Below, one piece after another: positions 51,359 to 62,189 of a DNA stretch of 64,000 nucleotides. Under the pieces are notes generated by a model that was not told the DNA's origin, did no database searches, and saw only the letters and a list, made by a program, of their open reading frames with translations. The translations under genes were made by a program, and so were the position numbers. The DNA comes from an uncultured Candidatus Saccharibacteria bacterium (GTDB taxonomy: Bacteria; Patescibacteriota; Saccharimonadia; Saccharimonadales; Saccharimonadaceae). The stretch lies in assembly GCA_937936045.1 (NCBI GenBank), contig CALGXC010000004.1, positions 186,001 to 250,000 on the forward strand, in the 5' to 3' direction. How positions within the stretch are numbered: position 1 is the stretch's first letter; each line of letters begins with the position of its first letter.

Positions 51359-52578
51359 TATTCGTCCCCTTCCATAATTAATACGAATGTGTTTTTACCC
51401 TTCTTTAATAGCGACGTGTCATTGATGACCTTATTTTCGGCAAGCTTTTCGCCGTTTATGCTAATGGCGCCAGATTTTAACAATCGCTTTACTTCACCGT
51501 TAGAGCCAACCGCGCCAGATTCTACCAACGCTTCAATCACATCAATTCCAGCATCAACGCAAGGAATTTCTTCAGCCAAAGCACCTAAATCATCGTCCGA
51601 CAATTTCTTAAAATCGCCGCCGCCGAACAAAACTTCGTTCACGCGCTCAACAGATTCACGACGCGCGCTACCGTGAACGATGTCAGTAACTTCACGAGCC
51701 AAAACCTTCTGAGCCGAACGCGCACCTGGATTAACAGCGTGATTTTCGGCGATGGCTTCGATTGTATCGCGATCCAACATCGTAAATATCTTCATATATT
51801 CAATCGCGCTCTCATCATCAACATTCAGCCAGAACTGATAGAATTTATAGACGCTAGTCTTATTCTCATCAAGCCAAACCGCACCACCTTCGGATTTGCC
51901 GAATTTACGACCAGTCGACTTATTGATAAGTAGCGGTGCAGTCATTGCGTAGACTTCGGTATTTTCTTTTTTGCGAATCAGATCCACGCCGGATAATAAA
52001 TTACCCCATTGATCCGATCCACCAATTTGCAGATTCACGCCATATTGATTAAATAAATGCCAAAAATCATATCCCTGAAGTAAAGTGTAAGTGAACTCCG
52101 CAAAACTCAGACCCTTGCCATTATTAATGCGCGCCTTGAAAAATTCGCGGCTCACCAAATCTGCCATATTGAAATTCTTACCGATATCGCGAAGAAACGG
52201 CAGCAATTCCAACTCAGCCAGCCAGTCAGCGTTATCAACCAAAGTAAAATCTCGTCCAGCAAAGATTCGCGAAACTTGGGATTTTAAGGCTTGTTTATTA
52301 TGCTCAATTTCCTCGTACGGAAGCAGATTTCGCTCTTCCGTGTCACGCATATCGCCAATCATTCCCGTGCCACCGCCAACAAGCAAAAACACCTTATGTC
52401 CGCGCTCCAGAAAATGCCGAACCATCATATAAACTGCCAAATGCCCAACATGTAAGCTGTCTGCCGAAGGATCCGTCCCCAAATAGAGCGTGAAATTCTC
52501 CGAATCGATAAGTTTGTCGTCAGTAAATGTGGTCTGATTCCAGAATCCACGCCATTGTAATTCTTCTGATAATTTCAT
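51358..52578 (-). CDS. tyrS: Tyrosyl-tRNA synthetase
   Basis: A 406-aa protein. DPSADSLHVGHLAV has the HIGH motif as HVGH; GGSDQWGNL binds tyrosine; GRKFGKS is the KMSKS equivalent; and a C-terminal S4-like RNA-binding domain ends it. It charges tRNA-Tyr. AGGAGTG precedes the ATG. Divergent from the PBP gene. Confidence 0.96.
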   Translation of the reverse strand: MKLSEELQWRGFWNQTTFTDDKLIDSENFTLYLGTDPSADSLHVGHLAVYMMVRHFLERGHKVFLLVGGGTGMIGDMRDTEERNLLPYEEIEHNKQALKSQVSRIFAGRDFTLVDNADWLAELELLPFLRDIGKNFNMADLVSREFFKARINNGKGLSFAEFTYTLLQGYDFWHLFNQYGVNLQIGGSDQWGNLLSGVDLIRKKENTEVYAMTAPLLINKSTGRKFGKSEGGAVWLDENKTSVYKFYQFWLNVDDESAIEYMKIFTMLDRDTIEAIAENHAVNPGARSAQKVLAREVTDIVHGSARRESVERVNEVLFGGGDFKKLSDDDLGALAEEIPCVDAGIDVIEALVESGAVGSNGEVKRLLKSGAISINGEKLAENKVINDTSLLKKGKNTFVLIMEGDE

Positions 52579-52651
52579 ATCACTCCTTTTCTATATATTA
52601 GTATAGCAATTTTATAATTGAAGCGAAACATATGCGTGATATAATAGAATT

Positions 52652-55312
52652 GTGAAGAAAAAGACTACGATAAGCACCGCCGGACACGGCTCAAGCGATA
52701 AGAAATCTCCGTCGAAGCGGATGAACTTATATGCCAATTTGGCGCAGAAACATAAGACTAAAAAAGACAAGGACGCGCGCGAACGAGCGGAATATTTGGC
52801 GACTTTGCCGAAACATCCCGTAAAGCGATTCTTTTATCGATTGCATCCGAAGCGACTAGCGAAATATTGGTTCTCCAAGCGCGGCGGACTGATGGCGCTA
52901 AAAATTCTTGGCGTCGGTATTTTGTTGATGTTGCTGCTTATCGGCGGAATGTTCGCTTACTTCCGTAAAGACCTCGATAAAATTCGCCCTGGCGAGCTTG
53001 CTAAGCGCGTTCAAACGACTGTCACTAAATATTACGACCGCAACGACAATTTGCTTTGGGAAGATAAAGGTACGGGCAATTATCAATTGGTTGTCGAATC
53101 TGACCAGATTAGCGATTATTTGAAAAAAGCCACTGTCGCAATCGAGGACCGAAACTTCTACAATCACCACGGCATCAGTATTAGCGGTATGTTGCGCGCA
53201 ATGCTCTCAACTGCTTCACGACGCCAAGTTCAGGGTGGATCAACTCTGACACAGCAGCTAGTCAAGCAAGTCTTCTTCGCAGATGAGGCCGGCGACCGAT
53301 CGATTAGCGGTATTCCTCGAAAGATCAAGGAAATCATCCTCGCAATTGAAGTCGAGCGTATGTACAGTAAGGATCAAATCCTGTCGTTATACCTGAATGA
53401 ATCTCCTTACGGCGGTCGTCGTAACGGCGCAGAGTCTGCCGCTCAAACATACTTTGGCAAGCACGCCAAGGATCTGACACTGGCAGAAGCGGCGCTAATT
53501 GCTGGTATTCCACAGAATCCGACTTACTATAATCCATATAACACCGCTGGAAATAAGGCTTTAATTGCCCGACAACATACAGTTCTGGATTACATGGCTG
53601 AGCAAGGCGTTATTACCAAGGATGAGGCTGAAAAAGCTAAAAAGATTGATATCTTAAGCACGCTTAAGCCACAGACCGAGCACTTGGAGAATATTAAGGC
53701 TCCTCACTTCCTATTGATGGTTCGCAATCAGTTGAGTAAAGAACTCGGTGAATCAGTCGTTGGACGCGGTGGATTGACGATTAAAACCACTCTTGATTGG
53801 CGAATTCAGGAGAAACTTGAAAATGAGATGAAGTCGTTCTTTGCAACTGGTCGACCAGATTCTGTGCGAATTAGTAACGGCGCCGCAACAATCGAGGACG
53901 TTCAAACTGGACAAATCGTAGCACTTGTTGGTAGTCGCGACTTTAACTACACCGGCTTTGGTCAGGACAACGCCGCAGTTTCCTATATCCAGCCAGGTTC
54001 CACGATTAAGTCGCTTGTCTTTACTCAATTGTTCGACAAACACGACAGTAAGCAAGCATACGGTAGCGGCACCGTCTTAGCTGATGAGAACATTGATAAA
54101 CTGTACGGCGCAACTCTGAGAAACTGGGACAATAAGTTTATGGGTGCCATCAACATTCGAAGAGCGCTAGCTCTATCTCGAAACGTTCCAGCCGTTAAAG
54201 CCGCTTACATTGTTGGTGACGGATCCGCTAAGCCTGTCGTCGAGGGAATCCGCAGGATGGGCGACACCAACTATTGCCGCCAGGAAGAAAATGCCGGCGG
54301 TTACGGATTCGGTGCAGCAATCGGCGCATGTGGAACCAAACAAACAGAATTAGTGAACGCCTACTCAACATTGGCGCGAATGGGAGTCCAAAAAGACATT
54401 TCAAGTGTTATCGAGGTAAAGAACAGCCAAGGTGAAACTCTGAAAAAATGGAAAGATGAAGGCAAGCAAGTTATCGACTCGCAATCAGCATACATCGTGA
54501 ATGACATCTTGTCCGACCGAACCCCTGGACTTCACGGCTGGATGGGCGTCAATGGCGTTCGAACCTCCGCAAAGACTGGTACATCGGACAAAGGCTCACA
54601 ACCAAAAGACCTATGGATTATTAATTACAGCCCAGCTCTGGTTATGGGAATGTGGCTCGGAAACTCTGACACTAGCGTGATTGGTACATCAGCCTCCAAC
54701 TATGGCATGCCAGTAATTAGAAGCGTTATGGAATTTGCCCACACCCAAGTTTACGCCAAGGAAGGTAAATGGAAGTCAGGTCAATGGTATGAGCGACCAA
54801 GCGGAATCCAGACTGTCAACGGTGAACTCTATCCGTCATGGTGGAATAAGAGACAAAGTCAATCTACAGAGAAAATCACCTTCGACAAAGTCTCTAAGAA
54901 AAAGGCGACAAACTGTACTCCAGACGGCGCAAAGGAAGAGATTGAAGTAACAAAGATTATCGATCCTTTGACTAAGAAAGAATCAATCACCGTTCCTTCA
55001 GGCTACGACGCGAACGCAGAAGATGACGTTCACAAGTGCGACGACACTAAACCGCAAATTGGAGCGATATCATACACCAACAGTGGTAAGAAATATACGA
55101 TAAGTGTTGATGTTACAGCAGGAACTTGGGGCTTATCGGCAATCGAAATTACCGTGGACGGAAAGAGTATTAAGAGCTCAGAAATTACTTCAAGCGGCAA
55201 GCAGACCGCCACGGTAGAGCTTGATACAGCAGGATCGCACACAGTTTCTGTAACCGTAAGAGACTCTGCATATTACACCGCCACTTCAAGCGGCAGCATT
55301 CAAGTTCACTAA
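52652..55312 (+). CDS. Class A penicillin-binding protein (PBP1A-like)
   Basis: An 886-aa protein: a basic cytoplasmic start, one membrane helix (~85-107), GT51 transglycosylase with EDRNFYNHHGIS, GGSTLTQQLVKQ and YLNESPYGG, then a transpeptidase with STIK nucleophile motif (PGSTIKSL), SRN and KTGT. The last ~90 residues form an Ig-like C-terminal domain. It polymerises and crosslinks peptidoglycan. GTG start, six bases after TATAAT (52640-52645), so probably leaderless. Confidence 0.95.
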   Translation: MKKKTTISTAGHGSSDKKSPSKRMNLYANLAQKHKTKKDKDARERAEYLATLPKHPVKRFFYRLHPKRLAKYWFSKRGGLMALKILGVGILLMLLLIGGMFAYFRKDLDKIRPGELAKRVQTTVTKYYDRNDNLLWEDKGTGNYQLVVESDQISDYLKKATVAIEDRNFYNHHGISISGMLRAMLSTASRRQVQGGSTLTQQLVKQVFFADEAGDRSISGIPRKIKEIILAIEVERMYSKDQILSLYLNESPYGGRRNGAESAAQTYFGKHAKDLTLAEAALIAGIPQNPTYYNPYNTAGNKALIARQHTVLDYMAEQGVITKDEAEKAKKIDILSTLKPQTEHLENIKAPHFLLMVRNQLSKELGESVVGRGGLTIKTTLDWRIQEKLENEMKSFFATGRPDSVRISNGAATIEDVQTGQIVALVGSRDFNYTGFGQDNAAVSYIQPGSTIKSLVFTQLFDKHDSKQAYGSGTVLADENIDKLYGATLRNWDNKFMGAINIRRALALSRNVPAVKAAYIVGDGSAKPVVEGIRRMGDTNYCRQEENAGGYGFGAAIGACGTKQTELVNAYSTLARMGVQKDISSVIEVKNSQGETLKKWKDEGKQVIDSQSAYIVNDILSDRTPGLHGWMGVNGVRTSAKTGTSDKGSQPKDLWIINYSPALVMGMWLGNSDTSVIGTSASNYGMPVIRSVMEFAHTQVYAKEGKWKSGQWYERPSGIQTVNGELYPSWWNKRQSQSTEKITFDKVSKKKATNCTPDGAKEEIEVTKIIDPLTKKESITVPSGYDANAEDDVHKCDDTKPQIGAISYTNSGKKYTISVDVTAGTWGLSAIEITVDGKSIKSSEITSSGKQTATVELDTAGSHTVSVTVRDSAYYTATSSGSIQVH

Positions 55313-55317
55313 ATAAA

Positions 55318-56124
55318 CTATTGCTTATTCACCAAATTAATCAGCTCAGCCTCGTGTTGAGCTGATGTTTTTGAGCGACCATTTGTGCGTTTTTTAGGAA
55401 CGCTGGTCTTCTGCTTTACAGGTTTTTTCTGCTCAATCACAAGCTTCGCAAACATCATTTTTCCAGCGTCGGTCTGTAAGCTTCGGATAATCTCAATTTT
55501 CTTCATTTGCCCAATGTAGCGCTTGGCGTTCTCAACAACTACCATTGTTCCATCTTTCAAATAGCCAACTGCTTGATGAGAGTCTTGCCCCTTCTGCGAC
55601 AGCTCTAAATCCAGCTCATCACCAGGCAAATAACTCATCCTCAAACTTTTCGCCAGCTCATTGATATTCAAAACCTTAACGCCGTCAACTTGTGCCACCT
55701 TATTCAAATTATAGTCAAGTGTCAACACTGCCGCATCCATTTCCTTTGCCAATTTCAACAAGCGCGAATCCACACCTTCAGGCACGCGAATATTATCGTC
55801 ATATAACTCAAAAGAAGATTTCAAAATGTCCTTAAGCTCCTTAACAACATCCATGCCAAATCGCGCTCTTTCACGCTTGTCGTGATCTGCACCGTCGGCT
55901 AACAATTGCAATTCTGTCAATACGCTCCTTGGCACAATAATTTTTCCCAGCAGAAATCCAGTCTTCGCTAGCTCAGTCACTCGCCCATCCATAAGCACTG
56001 ACGTGTCGACCAAAATCGGTGCCGCGCCCACTGACGAATTTCGTCGCGGTTTTGCCAAGAAATAAACTTCAGCCGCCAAGCCAAACAACATTATAATTAT
56101 TATCAATCCGTAAAAATCTTTCAT
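55318..56124 (-). CDS. PIN/TRAM-domain ATPase-like protein (YacL type)
   Basis: A 268-aa protein with one N-terminal membrane helix, a PIN nuclease domain (ILVDTSVLMDGRV; LDYNLNKVA) and a TRAM domain (HQAVGYLKDGTMVVVENAKRYIG), with a basic tail. This is the YacL/PilT-N-like organisation found next to RadA/DisA regions in many Gram-positive bacteria. Probably a membrane-associated RNase. Co-directional with radA. Confidence 0.85.
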   Translation of the reverse strand: MKDFYGLIIIIMLFGLAAEVYFLAKPRRNSSVGAAPILVDTSVLMDGRVTELAKTGFLLGKIIVPRSVLTELQLLADGADHDKRERARFGMDVVKELKDILKSSFELYDDNIRVPEGVDSRLLKLAKEMDAAVLTLDYNLNKVAQVDGVKVLNINELAKSLRMSYLPGDELDLELSQKGQDSHQAVGYLKDGTMVVVENAKRYIGQMKKIEIIRSLQTDAGKMMFAKLVIEQKKPVKQKTSVPKKRTNGRSKTSAQHEAELINLVNKQ

Positions 56125-56135
56125 TTTTTCCCTTT

Positions 56136-57485
56136 CTATTGTAAATAGTCAATTAGCGCCTGTCGCATATCGCTGACGCCTTTTATAAATTTATCTTTAT
56201 GAACTTTTGGCGCAATCGCATAAGTGAAGCCCAGCTTCTTCGCCTCTTTAATTCGAGCTTGCCAATTCGTCGCCGAGCGAACCTCGCCACCCAAACCAAT
56301 CTCGCCAAACACTACAGCGCCTTCGTCCAGACTTCGCCCAGCGCTAGCGCTAGCAATCGCCATCGCCACCGCCAAATCAGCAGCTGGATCATTTAATTTC
56401 AGCCCGCCGACCACATTGACGTAAATATCTTTGTCCGCCAATTTTAACTTCGTTCGCTTCTCCAAAACCGCCACCAACAGATTCAATCGATTCAGATCAA
56501 AACCACTCGCCGTGCGCTTAGGATAGCCAAAATTCGTCGAATTAACTAGCGCCTGAATTTCCACCAAAAGCGGACGTGCGCCTTCCATGGTCGCCAGCAC
56601 AATTGACCCATCCAGATTCTGCCGCTCCGCCAGAAGTTCCGCCGACGGATTCTTCACGATTCTTAGCCCCTGCTCGTCCATTTCAAAAATCGCCGCTTCA
56701 TTAGTCGAACCATATCGATTCTTCTGCGCCCGAACGACTCGAAAACCGCCATATCGATCGCCCTCAAAATTCAACACAACGTCCACCAAATGTTCCAATA
56801 TTTTCGGGCCAGCAATTGAGCCTTCTTTGGTGACGTGACCAACCAAAATCACCGCCGTACCCGAAGCTTTGGCGGCACGAATAATTACATTTGACGAGTT
56901 GGTGATTTGACTAACCGACCCCGGAGCCGAAGAAATCTCACTGAGGGAAATTGTCTGAACCGAATCGACAATCGCCAGATCATATCCGCCTTGCTGAATT
57001 GACGCCGCAATATCTTCCGCGCTATTGCTAGACGCCAATTGCATTTTTTCCGAATCAGCCGCACCCAAACGCTCCGCACGAAGCTTCACTTGAGAAACCG
57101 ATTCCTCACCACTTACATATAACACCGATTTTGTCTTGGCGATATGTGCCGCAACTTGCGCCAAAAGTGTACTTTTCCCGATTCCTGGCTGACCCGCCAC
57201 CAACACCACGCCGCCAACCAGAAAACCGCCGCCCAAAACAGCGTCCAAATCGTCAATTTCCGTGCTTAATCTTTCTAGCCCAGACTCAGAGGCAGCTTCA
57301 CGAATGCTAGACGTTTTCAAGGCTTTGCCGCGCCCAGCTGATTTGTCAACAACAGATGAGCCACCAGAAGAAACGACCTGCTCGACTAGCGAATTCCATT
57401 CCCCGCAATTCTCACACCTGCCAGCCCACTTTGAAAAGCTAGCTCCGCACTGCTGACAAACAAATTGACTTTTAGCTTTCGCCAT
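56136..57485 (-). CDS. radA: DNA repair protein RadA
   Basis: A 449-aa protein: four-Cys zinc finger at the start (CQQCG..CENCG), Walker A GQPGIGKST, RadA-specific KNRYG (usual KNRFG) and a C-terminal Lon-like domain (GGLKLNDPAADLAVAMAIAS). RadA drives branch migration in recombination and natural transformation. Overlaps the next gene by one base. Confidence 0.96.
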   Translation of the reverse strand: MAKAKSQFVCQQCGASFSKWAGRCENCGEWNSLVEQVVSSGGSSVVDKSAGRGKALKTSSIREAASESGLERLSTEIDDLDAVLGGGFLVGGVVLVAGQPGIGKSTLLAQVAAHIAKTKSVLYVSGEESVSQVKLRAERLGAADSEKMQLASSNSAEDIAASIQQGGYDLAIVDSVQTISLSEISSAPGSVSQITNSSNVIIRAAKASGTAVILVGHVTKEGSIAGPKILEHLVDVVLNFEGDRYGGFRVVRAQKNRYGSTNEAAIFEMDEQGLRIVKNPSAELLAERQNLDGSIVLATMEGARPLLVEIQALVNSTNFGYPKRTASGFDLNRLNLLVAVLEKRTKLKLADKDIYVNVVGGLKLNDPAADLAVAMAIASASAGRSLDEGAVVFGEIGLGGEVRSATNWQARIKEAKKLGFTYAIAPKVHKDKFIKGVSDMRQALIDYLQ

Positions 57486-58465
57486 TATTTCGCCCCCTCC
57501 AAACTATCTAAACTTTTATTCAATTCATCAATCTGTACACCTAATTCTCTGAGCCGCAAAACGTCAGAATTGTAAGAATTGATCTCAGAATTCAAATTGG
57601 CACGCCTTTCGTTCAACTCCGAAAGCTCCGCCTTCAAAGCTTGGCGTTGACTATAAAAATCACTCTGCGACAAGAATCCTCCACTAATGCCAGCTCGCCG
57701 ATTAAAGTCCGCCACGCGACTATTATAATCCGCCAAATCAGTCGAATATTGCGATAATTCTCTGTTCAATTTTTCCTTCCGAACCTTCAACGACTCACTC
57801 AACTTCCGTGCTTCATTTTCTCTGGACTCAAATTTTTCTTGGTATTGCGCGTGTAATTTCACAACTTCGGATCTATCAGTAAAATACCGTCGATAATATT
57901 CTTCCAGCTCGTCGCCCAAATTGGCAAATTCCGTCCCCAAAATCGAATGTAACTCGTTAGCTCTCGTTCCAGGTTGCGCACGATCATAATACTCCATTCG
58001 CTCGGACAATTTCTTATTTTTCACATTATTATAAGCCTGCTCCAAAAGCTCGCTCAAATGAGATTTCTCCGACGCGCTCAACCTTTCCCAAGCAGCGTGC
58101 AACATCTCATGCGCCGCCGTCACTTCTTTCACGCCGTCAAGCTCAGAATTAGTTACGTTATAAATATAAATATCCCTAGACGACGGATTATAACAACCCA
58201 AAATTGCATTTCCCTTTTCCACACGCCGGCAATCTTCGTTAAATTCATTCGCCGATTTAATTTGCGGATTAGAAACATAGAACATTTTCCTGCCAACATC
58301 CGACATCTTTACGCGATCAGCAATAGCGACAATTTCCGCACTCGGCTTATATTGCCACAGCGTAATCTCGTCAATGATTTGCTGACGATTCATCATCACA
58401 AAAACCGCAGCAGAAAGCACAATTATCGGCGTGAGGACGCTGAATATTTTACGCACGATTGACAT
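57485..58465 (-). CDS. Membrane-anchored coiled-coil protein with HExxH-like motif
   Basis: A 326-aa protein. An N-terminal helix (~10-26) anchors it; a central domain has VTAAHEMLHAAWERL (HExxH, a zinc metallopeptidase pattern); and long coiled coils follow (~195-325). It may be an extracytoplasmic protease or envelope factor. It overlaps clpC by 17 bases. No family name can be given with confidence. Confidence 0.6.
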   Translation of the reverse strand: MSIVRKIFSVLTPIIVLSAAVFVMMNRQQIIDEITLWQYKPSAEIVAIADRVKMSDVGRKMFYVSNPQIKSANEFNEDCRRVEKGNAILGCYNPSSRDIYIYNVTNSELDGVKEVTAAHEMLHAAWERLSASEKSHLSELLEQAYNNVKNKKLSERMEYYDRAQPGTRANELHSILGTEFANLGDELEEYYRRYFTDRSEVVKLHAQYQEKFESRENEARKLSESLKVRKEKLNRELSQYSTDLADYNSRVADFNRRAGISGGFLSQSDFYSQRQALKAELSELNERRANLNSEINSYNSDVLRLRELGVQIDELNKSLDSLEGAK

Positions 58466-60905
58466 TAATCACCACCTTATTATTATCAATTTTAGCCTCC
58501 AGCGTGTCGCCAGGTCTCGCTTTATTGGACAATAAAACATCGCTCAACAGATCCGCTAATTCCGACTGAATTGTTCGCCTTAAAACTCGCACGCCGCGCT
58601 GCTCATCAAATCCCCGATCAATCAACCAACGCTTCGCCGAAGAAGTAATATCAAGCGTCATTCCATGTCGACCAACAGCTTCGATCAAGTCAGACGTGAG
58701 ATTGTCAAAAATCTTTCGTACGACTGAACGAGAGAGTGGCTTAAATGTAATCACGCTATCAAATCTGCCAATCAATTCTGGACGCAAAAATTCCTCAAGC
58801 TCACGCAGAGCGGCGCGTGAATTTTTCTCGTGACGATTTTCGCTAGCCGACTTTTTCTGCCCAGACGCACCAAATCCCAGCTCCGAATCCTGAATCATTT
58901 GCTCGGCGCCGACGTTGCTCGTCAATATGACAATCGTCTGCCGAAAACTCACCGTCCGTCCGTGGGAATCACTTAACTTGCCGTCCTCCAGGATTTGCAA
59001 AAGCAAATTCAGAACGTCGGGATGCGCCTTTTCAATTTCATCGAACAACACCACGCTATACGGTCGACGGCGAACTTTATCTGTTAATTTCCCGCCGTCC
59101 TCATAGCCAACATAACCAGCCGGCGCACCAACCAGCCGACTAGCCGTGTGACGCTCGGAAAACTCACTCATGTCAATTTTAATCAAGCTATCATCACCGC
59201 CAAAAACTTCCCGCGCCAGAACTCGCGCCAATTCCGTTTTTCCAACTCCAGTCGGACCCAGAAAGATAAACGACCCAAGCGGCCCGCTCTGACGATTTAG
59301 CCCAGCTTTATTACGGCGAATCGCGCGCGCCAGTTGCTCAATTGCTTCATTCTGACCAAGAACGCTCTGGCTCAGTCGCTTCTCCAGGCGAATCAAATCT
59401 TTCATCTGATTTAACGATAATCTGTCAATCGGAATATTCGTCATCGCCGAAACCGCTCGACGTAAATATTCATCGGTCAACACCGGCTCATCACTGGCTT
59501 CATCTTTCAGCGCTTCGGCTTGCAGTTCCAATTGTCTCATTTGCATCTTAAACTCTGCAGCCTTTTCGTAATTTTCAGCCTCGACCGCGGCGTCAATTTT
59601 CCCAGCCAATCGCTTAATTTGGCGAGCCAACTTATCCTTACGCGACAATTTTATTGGCGAACTGGACTTCAATAAACTCGCCGCCTCGTCAATCACGTCG
59701 ATCGCTTTATCTGGCAAAAATCGCTCCGTCACGTAACGCTGACTCAAATCCACCACCTCAGTCAGCATTTCGTCAGGAATTTGAACTTGATGATGCTTGG
59801 CTAATTTTCCTCTCAATCCTCGCATCATTTCCACCGCCTCTTCTGGCGATGGCTCATTGATCGTCACCGACTGGAAACGCCGTGACAACGCAGCATCTTT
59901 TTCGATATGTTTTCGATATTCATCAAACGTCGTCGCGCCAATTAGTCGCACCTCGCCTCGTGACAACGCTGGCTTCAATACGTTCGCCGCGTCCATCGAG
60001 CCTTCGGCCGAACCAGCGCCGACCAACAGATGCAATTCGTCAATAAACAAAATAACTTCTTGATGTTTTTTGGCGACCGCCAGAACTTTTTGCAATCGCT
60101 CCTCAAATTGCCCACGATATTTCGTCCCAGCAATCATCGCCGTCAAATCCAATTGAAAAAGTCGCTTGCCTTTCAAAAATTCGGGAACTTTATTATCAGC
60201 AATCCTCTGCGCCAAACCCTCAACGACCGCAGTTTTACCGACGCCAGGTTCGCCAATTAGCGCTGGATTATTCTTACTACGCCGACCCAAAATCGTGATC
60301 ATTCGCTGAATTTCCGACGCTCGACCAATCACCGGATCCAAAAATCCTTCACTGGCGCGCCGCGTCAAATCGACACCGAATTTCTCCAAAACTCGCAAAT
60401 CGCCGGAGTTTTTACTTACCACACTGCGTTCACTCTGTAGAGATTCAAACTGCTGTTTATCAAACACGTCTTCCAAACTTCCACGCAGATTGTCAATGTC
60501 AATGTTCATATCCCGCAGCAATTTAGTCGCTCGCGCCTCGTGCTGCTGCAGCATTCCATAAACGATGTGTTCCGTGCCAATTTTTTCCTGCCCAAATTCA
60601 ACCGCTAATTGCCAAGCAATTCTTATCAATTCAACAACTTCAGCGCTCAAACCCTTGCTTACAATAGTAATCACCAGCGGCTTTGCGGTCAGGTTCAACG
60701 CCATTTCCGCACGATCCAAAGTTACGCCATTTTCAGCCAAAATCTTCGCGCCCAATGACGAATTCTGCGCCAACACACCAAGCAAAATATGCTCCGTGCC
60801 AACATACTCACTCCCCTCATTATGCGCCAGAAAACCAGCCCGCCCCAAACTGGCTCGAGCCGTTTCCGTCAGCCGAGGTTCTAATTCAGAAAAATCTTCT
60901 GACAT
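58449..60905 (-). CDS. clpC: ATP-dependent Clp protease ATP-binding subunit ClpC
   Basis: About 818 aa from ATG 60905, preceded by AAAGGAGGG; an earlier ATG at 60965 overlaps nusA and lacks a site. Double Clp_N repeats ([26 protein letters not shown]), first AAA+ domain (GEPGVGKT), UVR-like middle domain, and second AAA+ domain ([12 protein letters not shown]). It unfolds proteins for ClpP or for refolding. Directly downstream of nusA. Confidence 0.95.
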   Translation of the reverse strand: MSEDFSELEPRLTETARASLGRAGFLAHNEGSEYVGTEHILLGVLAQNSSLGAKILAENGVTLDRAEMALNLTAKPLVITIVSKGLSAEVVELIRIAWQLAVEFGQEKIGTEHIVYGMLQQHEARATKLLRDMNIDIDNLRGSLEDVFDKQQFESLQSERSVVSKNSGDLRVLEKFGVDLTRRASEGFLDPVIGRASEIQRMITILGRRSKNNPALIGEPGVGKTAVVEGLAQRIADNKVPEFLKGKRLFQLDLTAMIAGTKYRGQFEERLQKVLAVAKKHQEVILFIDELHLLVGAGSAEGSMDAANVLKPALSRGEVRLIGATTFDEYRKHIEKDAALSRRFQSVTINEPSPEEAVEMMRGLRGKLAKHHQVQIPDEMLTEVVDLSQRYVTERFLPDKAIDVIDEAASLLKSSSPIKLSRKDKLARQIKRLAGKIDAAVEAENYEKAAEFKMQMRQLELQAEALKDEASDEPVLTDEYLRRAVSAMTNIPIDRLSLNQMKDLIRLEKRLSQSVLGQNEAIEQLARAIRRNKAGLNRQSGPLGSFIFLGPTGVGKTELARVLAREVFGGDDSLIKIDMSEFSERHTASRLVGAPAGYVGYEDGGKLTDKVRRRPYSVVLFDEIEKAHPDVLNLLLQILEDGKLSDSHGRTVSFRQTIVILTSNVGAEQMIQDSELGFGASGQKKSASENRHEKNSRAALRELEEFLRPELIGRFDSVITFKPLSRSVVRKIFDNLTSDLIEAVGRHGMTLDITSSAKRWLIDRGFDEQRGVRVLRRTIQSELADLLSDVLLSNKARPGDTLEAKIDNNKVVINVNRA

Positions 60906-60945
60906 ATCGCCCTCCTTTCGTTTTCGGCGATTCGCAGAAGGCAGC

Positions 60946-62067
60946 TTATTCCGCCACCTCCTCAACTACGCTCATCAAGCTATCCTCAATATTCTTTCGA
61001 GGTTTTGGCTCTGCCTTAACAGGAGCTTTTGCTTCGATGTCTAATTCATAGCCAGTCAATCGACTTGCCAAGCGAACGTTCTGCCCAGCACGACCGATTG
61101 CTATTGACTGCTGGTCTTCACTAACATAAACCGTCGCACGCTTCTCGTCTTCATTGACAGTCACACTCAAAACCTCTGCCGGGCTCATCGCATTAGCAAT
61201 AAATCCAGCCGCATCTTCCTCATATGGAATAATGTCAATTTTTTCCTGCTCGCCAACTTCATTCATCACAGCCTGAACGCGGGCGCCGTGACCACCGACA
61301 AACGTACCAACTGGATCAACGCCAGGTAGCGCCGAAAAAACCGCCAATTTAGTTCGGCGACCAGCTTCGCGAGCGATTGCCTTAATCTCAACTGCACCAG
61401 TTTCCATCTCTGGAACTTCTTGATTGAACAAGAATCGCACAAACTCTTCATTGCCGCGACTAAGAATCAATTGCGGACCGCGACCTTCGCGCTCAATATC
61501 TTTAATATAAACCTTAATTCGACGACCAACGCCGTAATATTCACCAGGAATTTGCTCACTCTGAGGCATAATTCCGACAGCCTTGCCAAGCTCAATTCGC
61601 ACAACGCGTGGCTCAACTCGCTGAACCGTACCAATAACAACCGTACCGATTTTATCCTCAAATTCCGCCAAAACAACTTCACGCTCAGCTTCGCGCAAAC
61701 GCTGCAAAATCACTTGCTTAGCGGTCTGAGCAGCAACTCGGCCAAAAGTCGTCACGTTATGAGTTTCCATCACAACTTCACCGCCAAGTTCAGCCGTAGG
61801 ATCTATCTCCTTAGCTTCCTCTAGGTCGATTTGATTGGCGTCATTCTCAACTTCTTCAACAACAGTTTTAACAACCGACACGACAGCCGTACCGTTATTG
61901 ATATTTAAGCTAGCACGAACCAACTGATCTCGCGTACCATTATCACGACGCCAAGCCGCTGCAATCGCCTGCTCAATCACGCTCAAAACTGTTTCTTCTG
62001 GCAAGTTTTTTTCCTCAGCAATCGTACGCACTGCCAACGTCAACTGCTTAATATTCAAGTCTTCCAT
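60946..62067 (-). CDS. nusA: Transcription termination/antitermination factor NusA
   Basis: A 373-aa protein with N-terminal RNA polymerase-binding domain, S1 domain (EDKIGTVVIGTVQRVEP) and two KH domains (GGHGARVQAVMNEV; IGRAGQNVRLASRLTG). The length is that of the short form without C-terminal acidic repeats. A GAAGGAGAATG ribosome site precedes the ATG. NusA is relevant to the prophage's attenuator hairpins. Confidence 0.95.
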   Translation of the reverse strand: MEDLNIKQLTLAVRTIAEEKNLPEETVLSVIEQAIAAAWRRDNGTRDQLVRASLNINNGTAVVSVVKTVVEEVENDANQIDLEEAKEIDPTAELGGEVVMETHNVTTFGRVAAQTAKQVILQRLREAEREVVLAEFEDKIGTVVIGTVQRVEPRVVRIELGKAVGIMPQSEQIPGEYYGVGRRIKVYIKDIEREGRGPQLILSRGNEEFVRFLFNQEVPEMETGAVEIKAIAREAGRRTKLAVFSALPGVDPVGTFVGGHGARVQAVMNEVGEQEKIDIIPYEEDAAGFIANAMSPAEVLSVTVNEDEKRATVYVSEDQQSIAIGRAGQNVRLASRLTGYELDIEAKAPVKAEPKPRKNIEDSLMSVVEEVAE

Positions 62068-62121
62068 TACATTCTCCTTCTTATTAATTATATCTTTTTC
62101 CGTCTCAAACTTCCATAAACG

Positions 62122-62145
62122 AAAAACTCCGACCTGCCGGCCGGA
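62122..62145 (-). terminator. Terminator between the HNH gene and nusA
   Basis: A 7-bp stem with tetraloop GGCA (62128-62145, one wobble), followed on the minus strand by GTTTTTC. Follows the 62190 stop by about 45 bases. Confidence 0.7.
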
Positions 62146-62189
62146 TTAGTACTTTCCTATTGTATTAAAAAATTTTTATTTTGTCAATA

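Noticed and set aside
60906..60965. N-terminal extension of ClpC to 60965.
   Set aside because: The extension overlaps the nusA end; the AAAGGAGGG site and the conserved ClpC start point to 60905.
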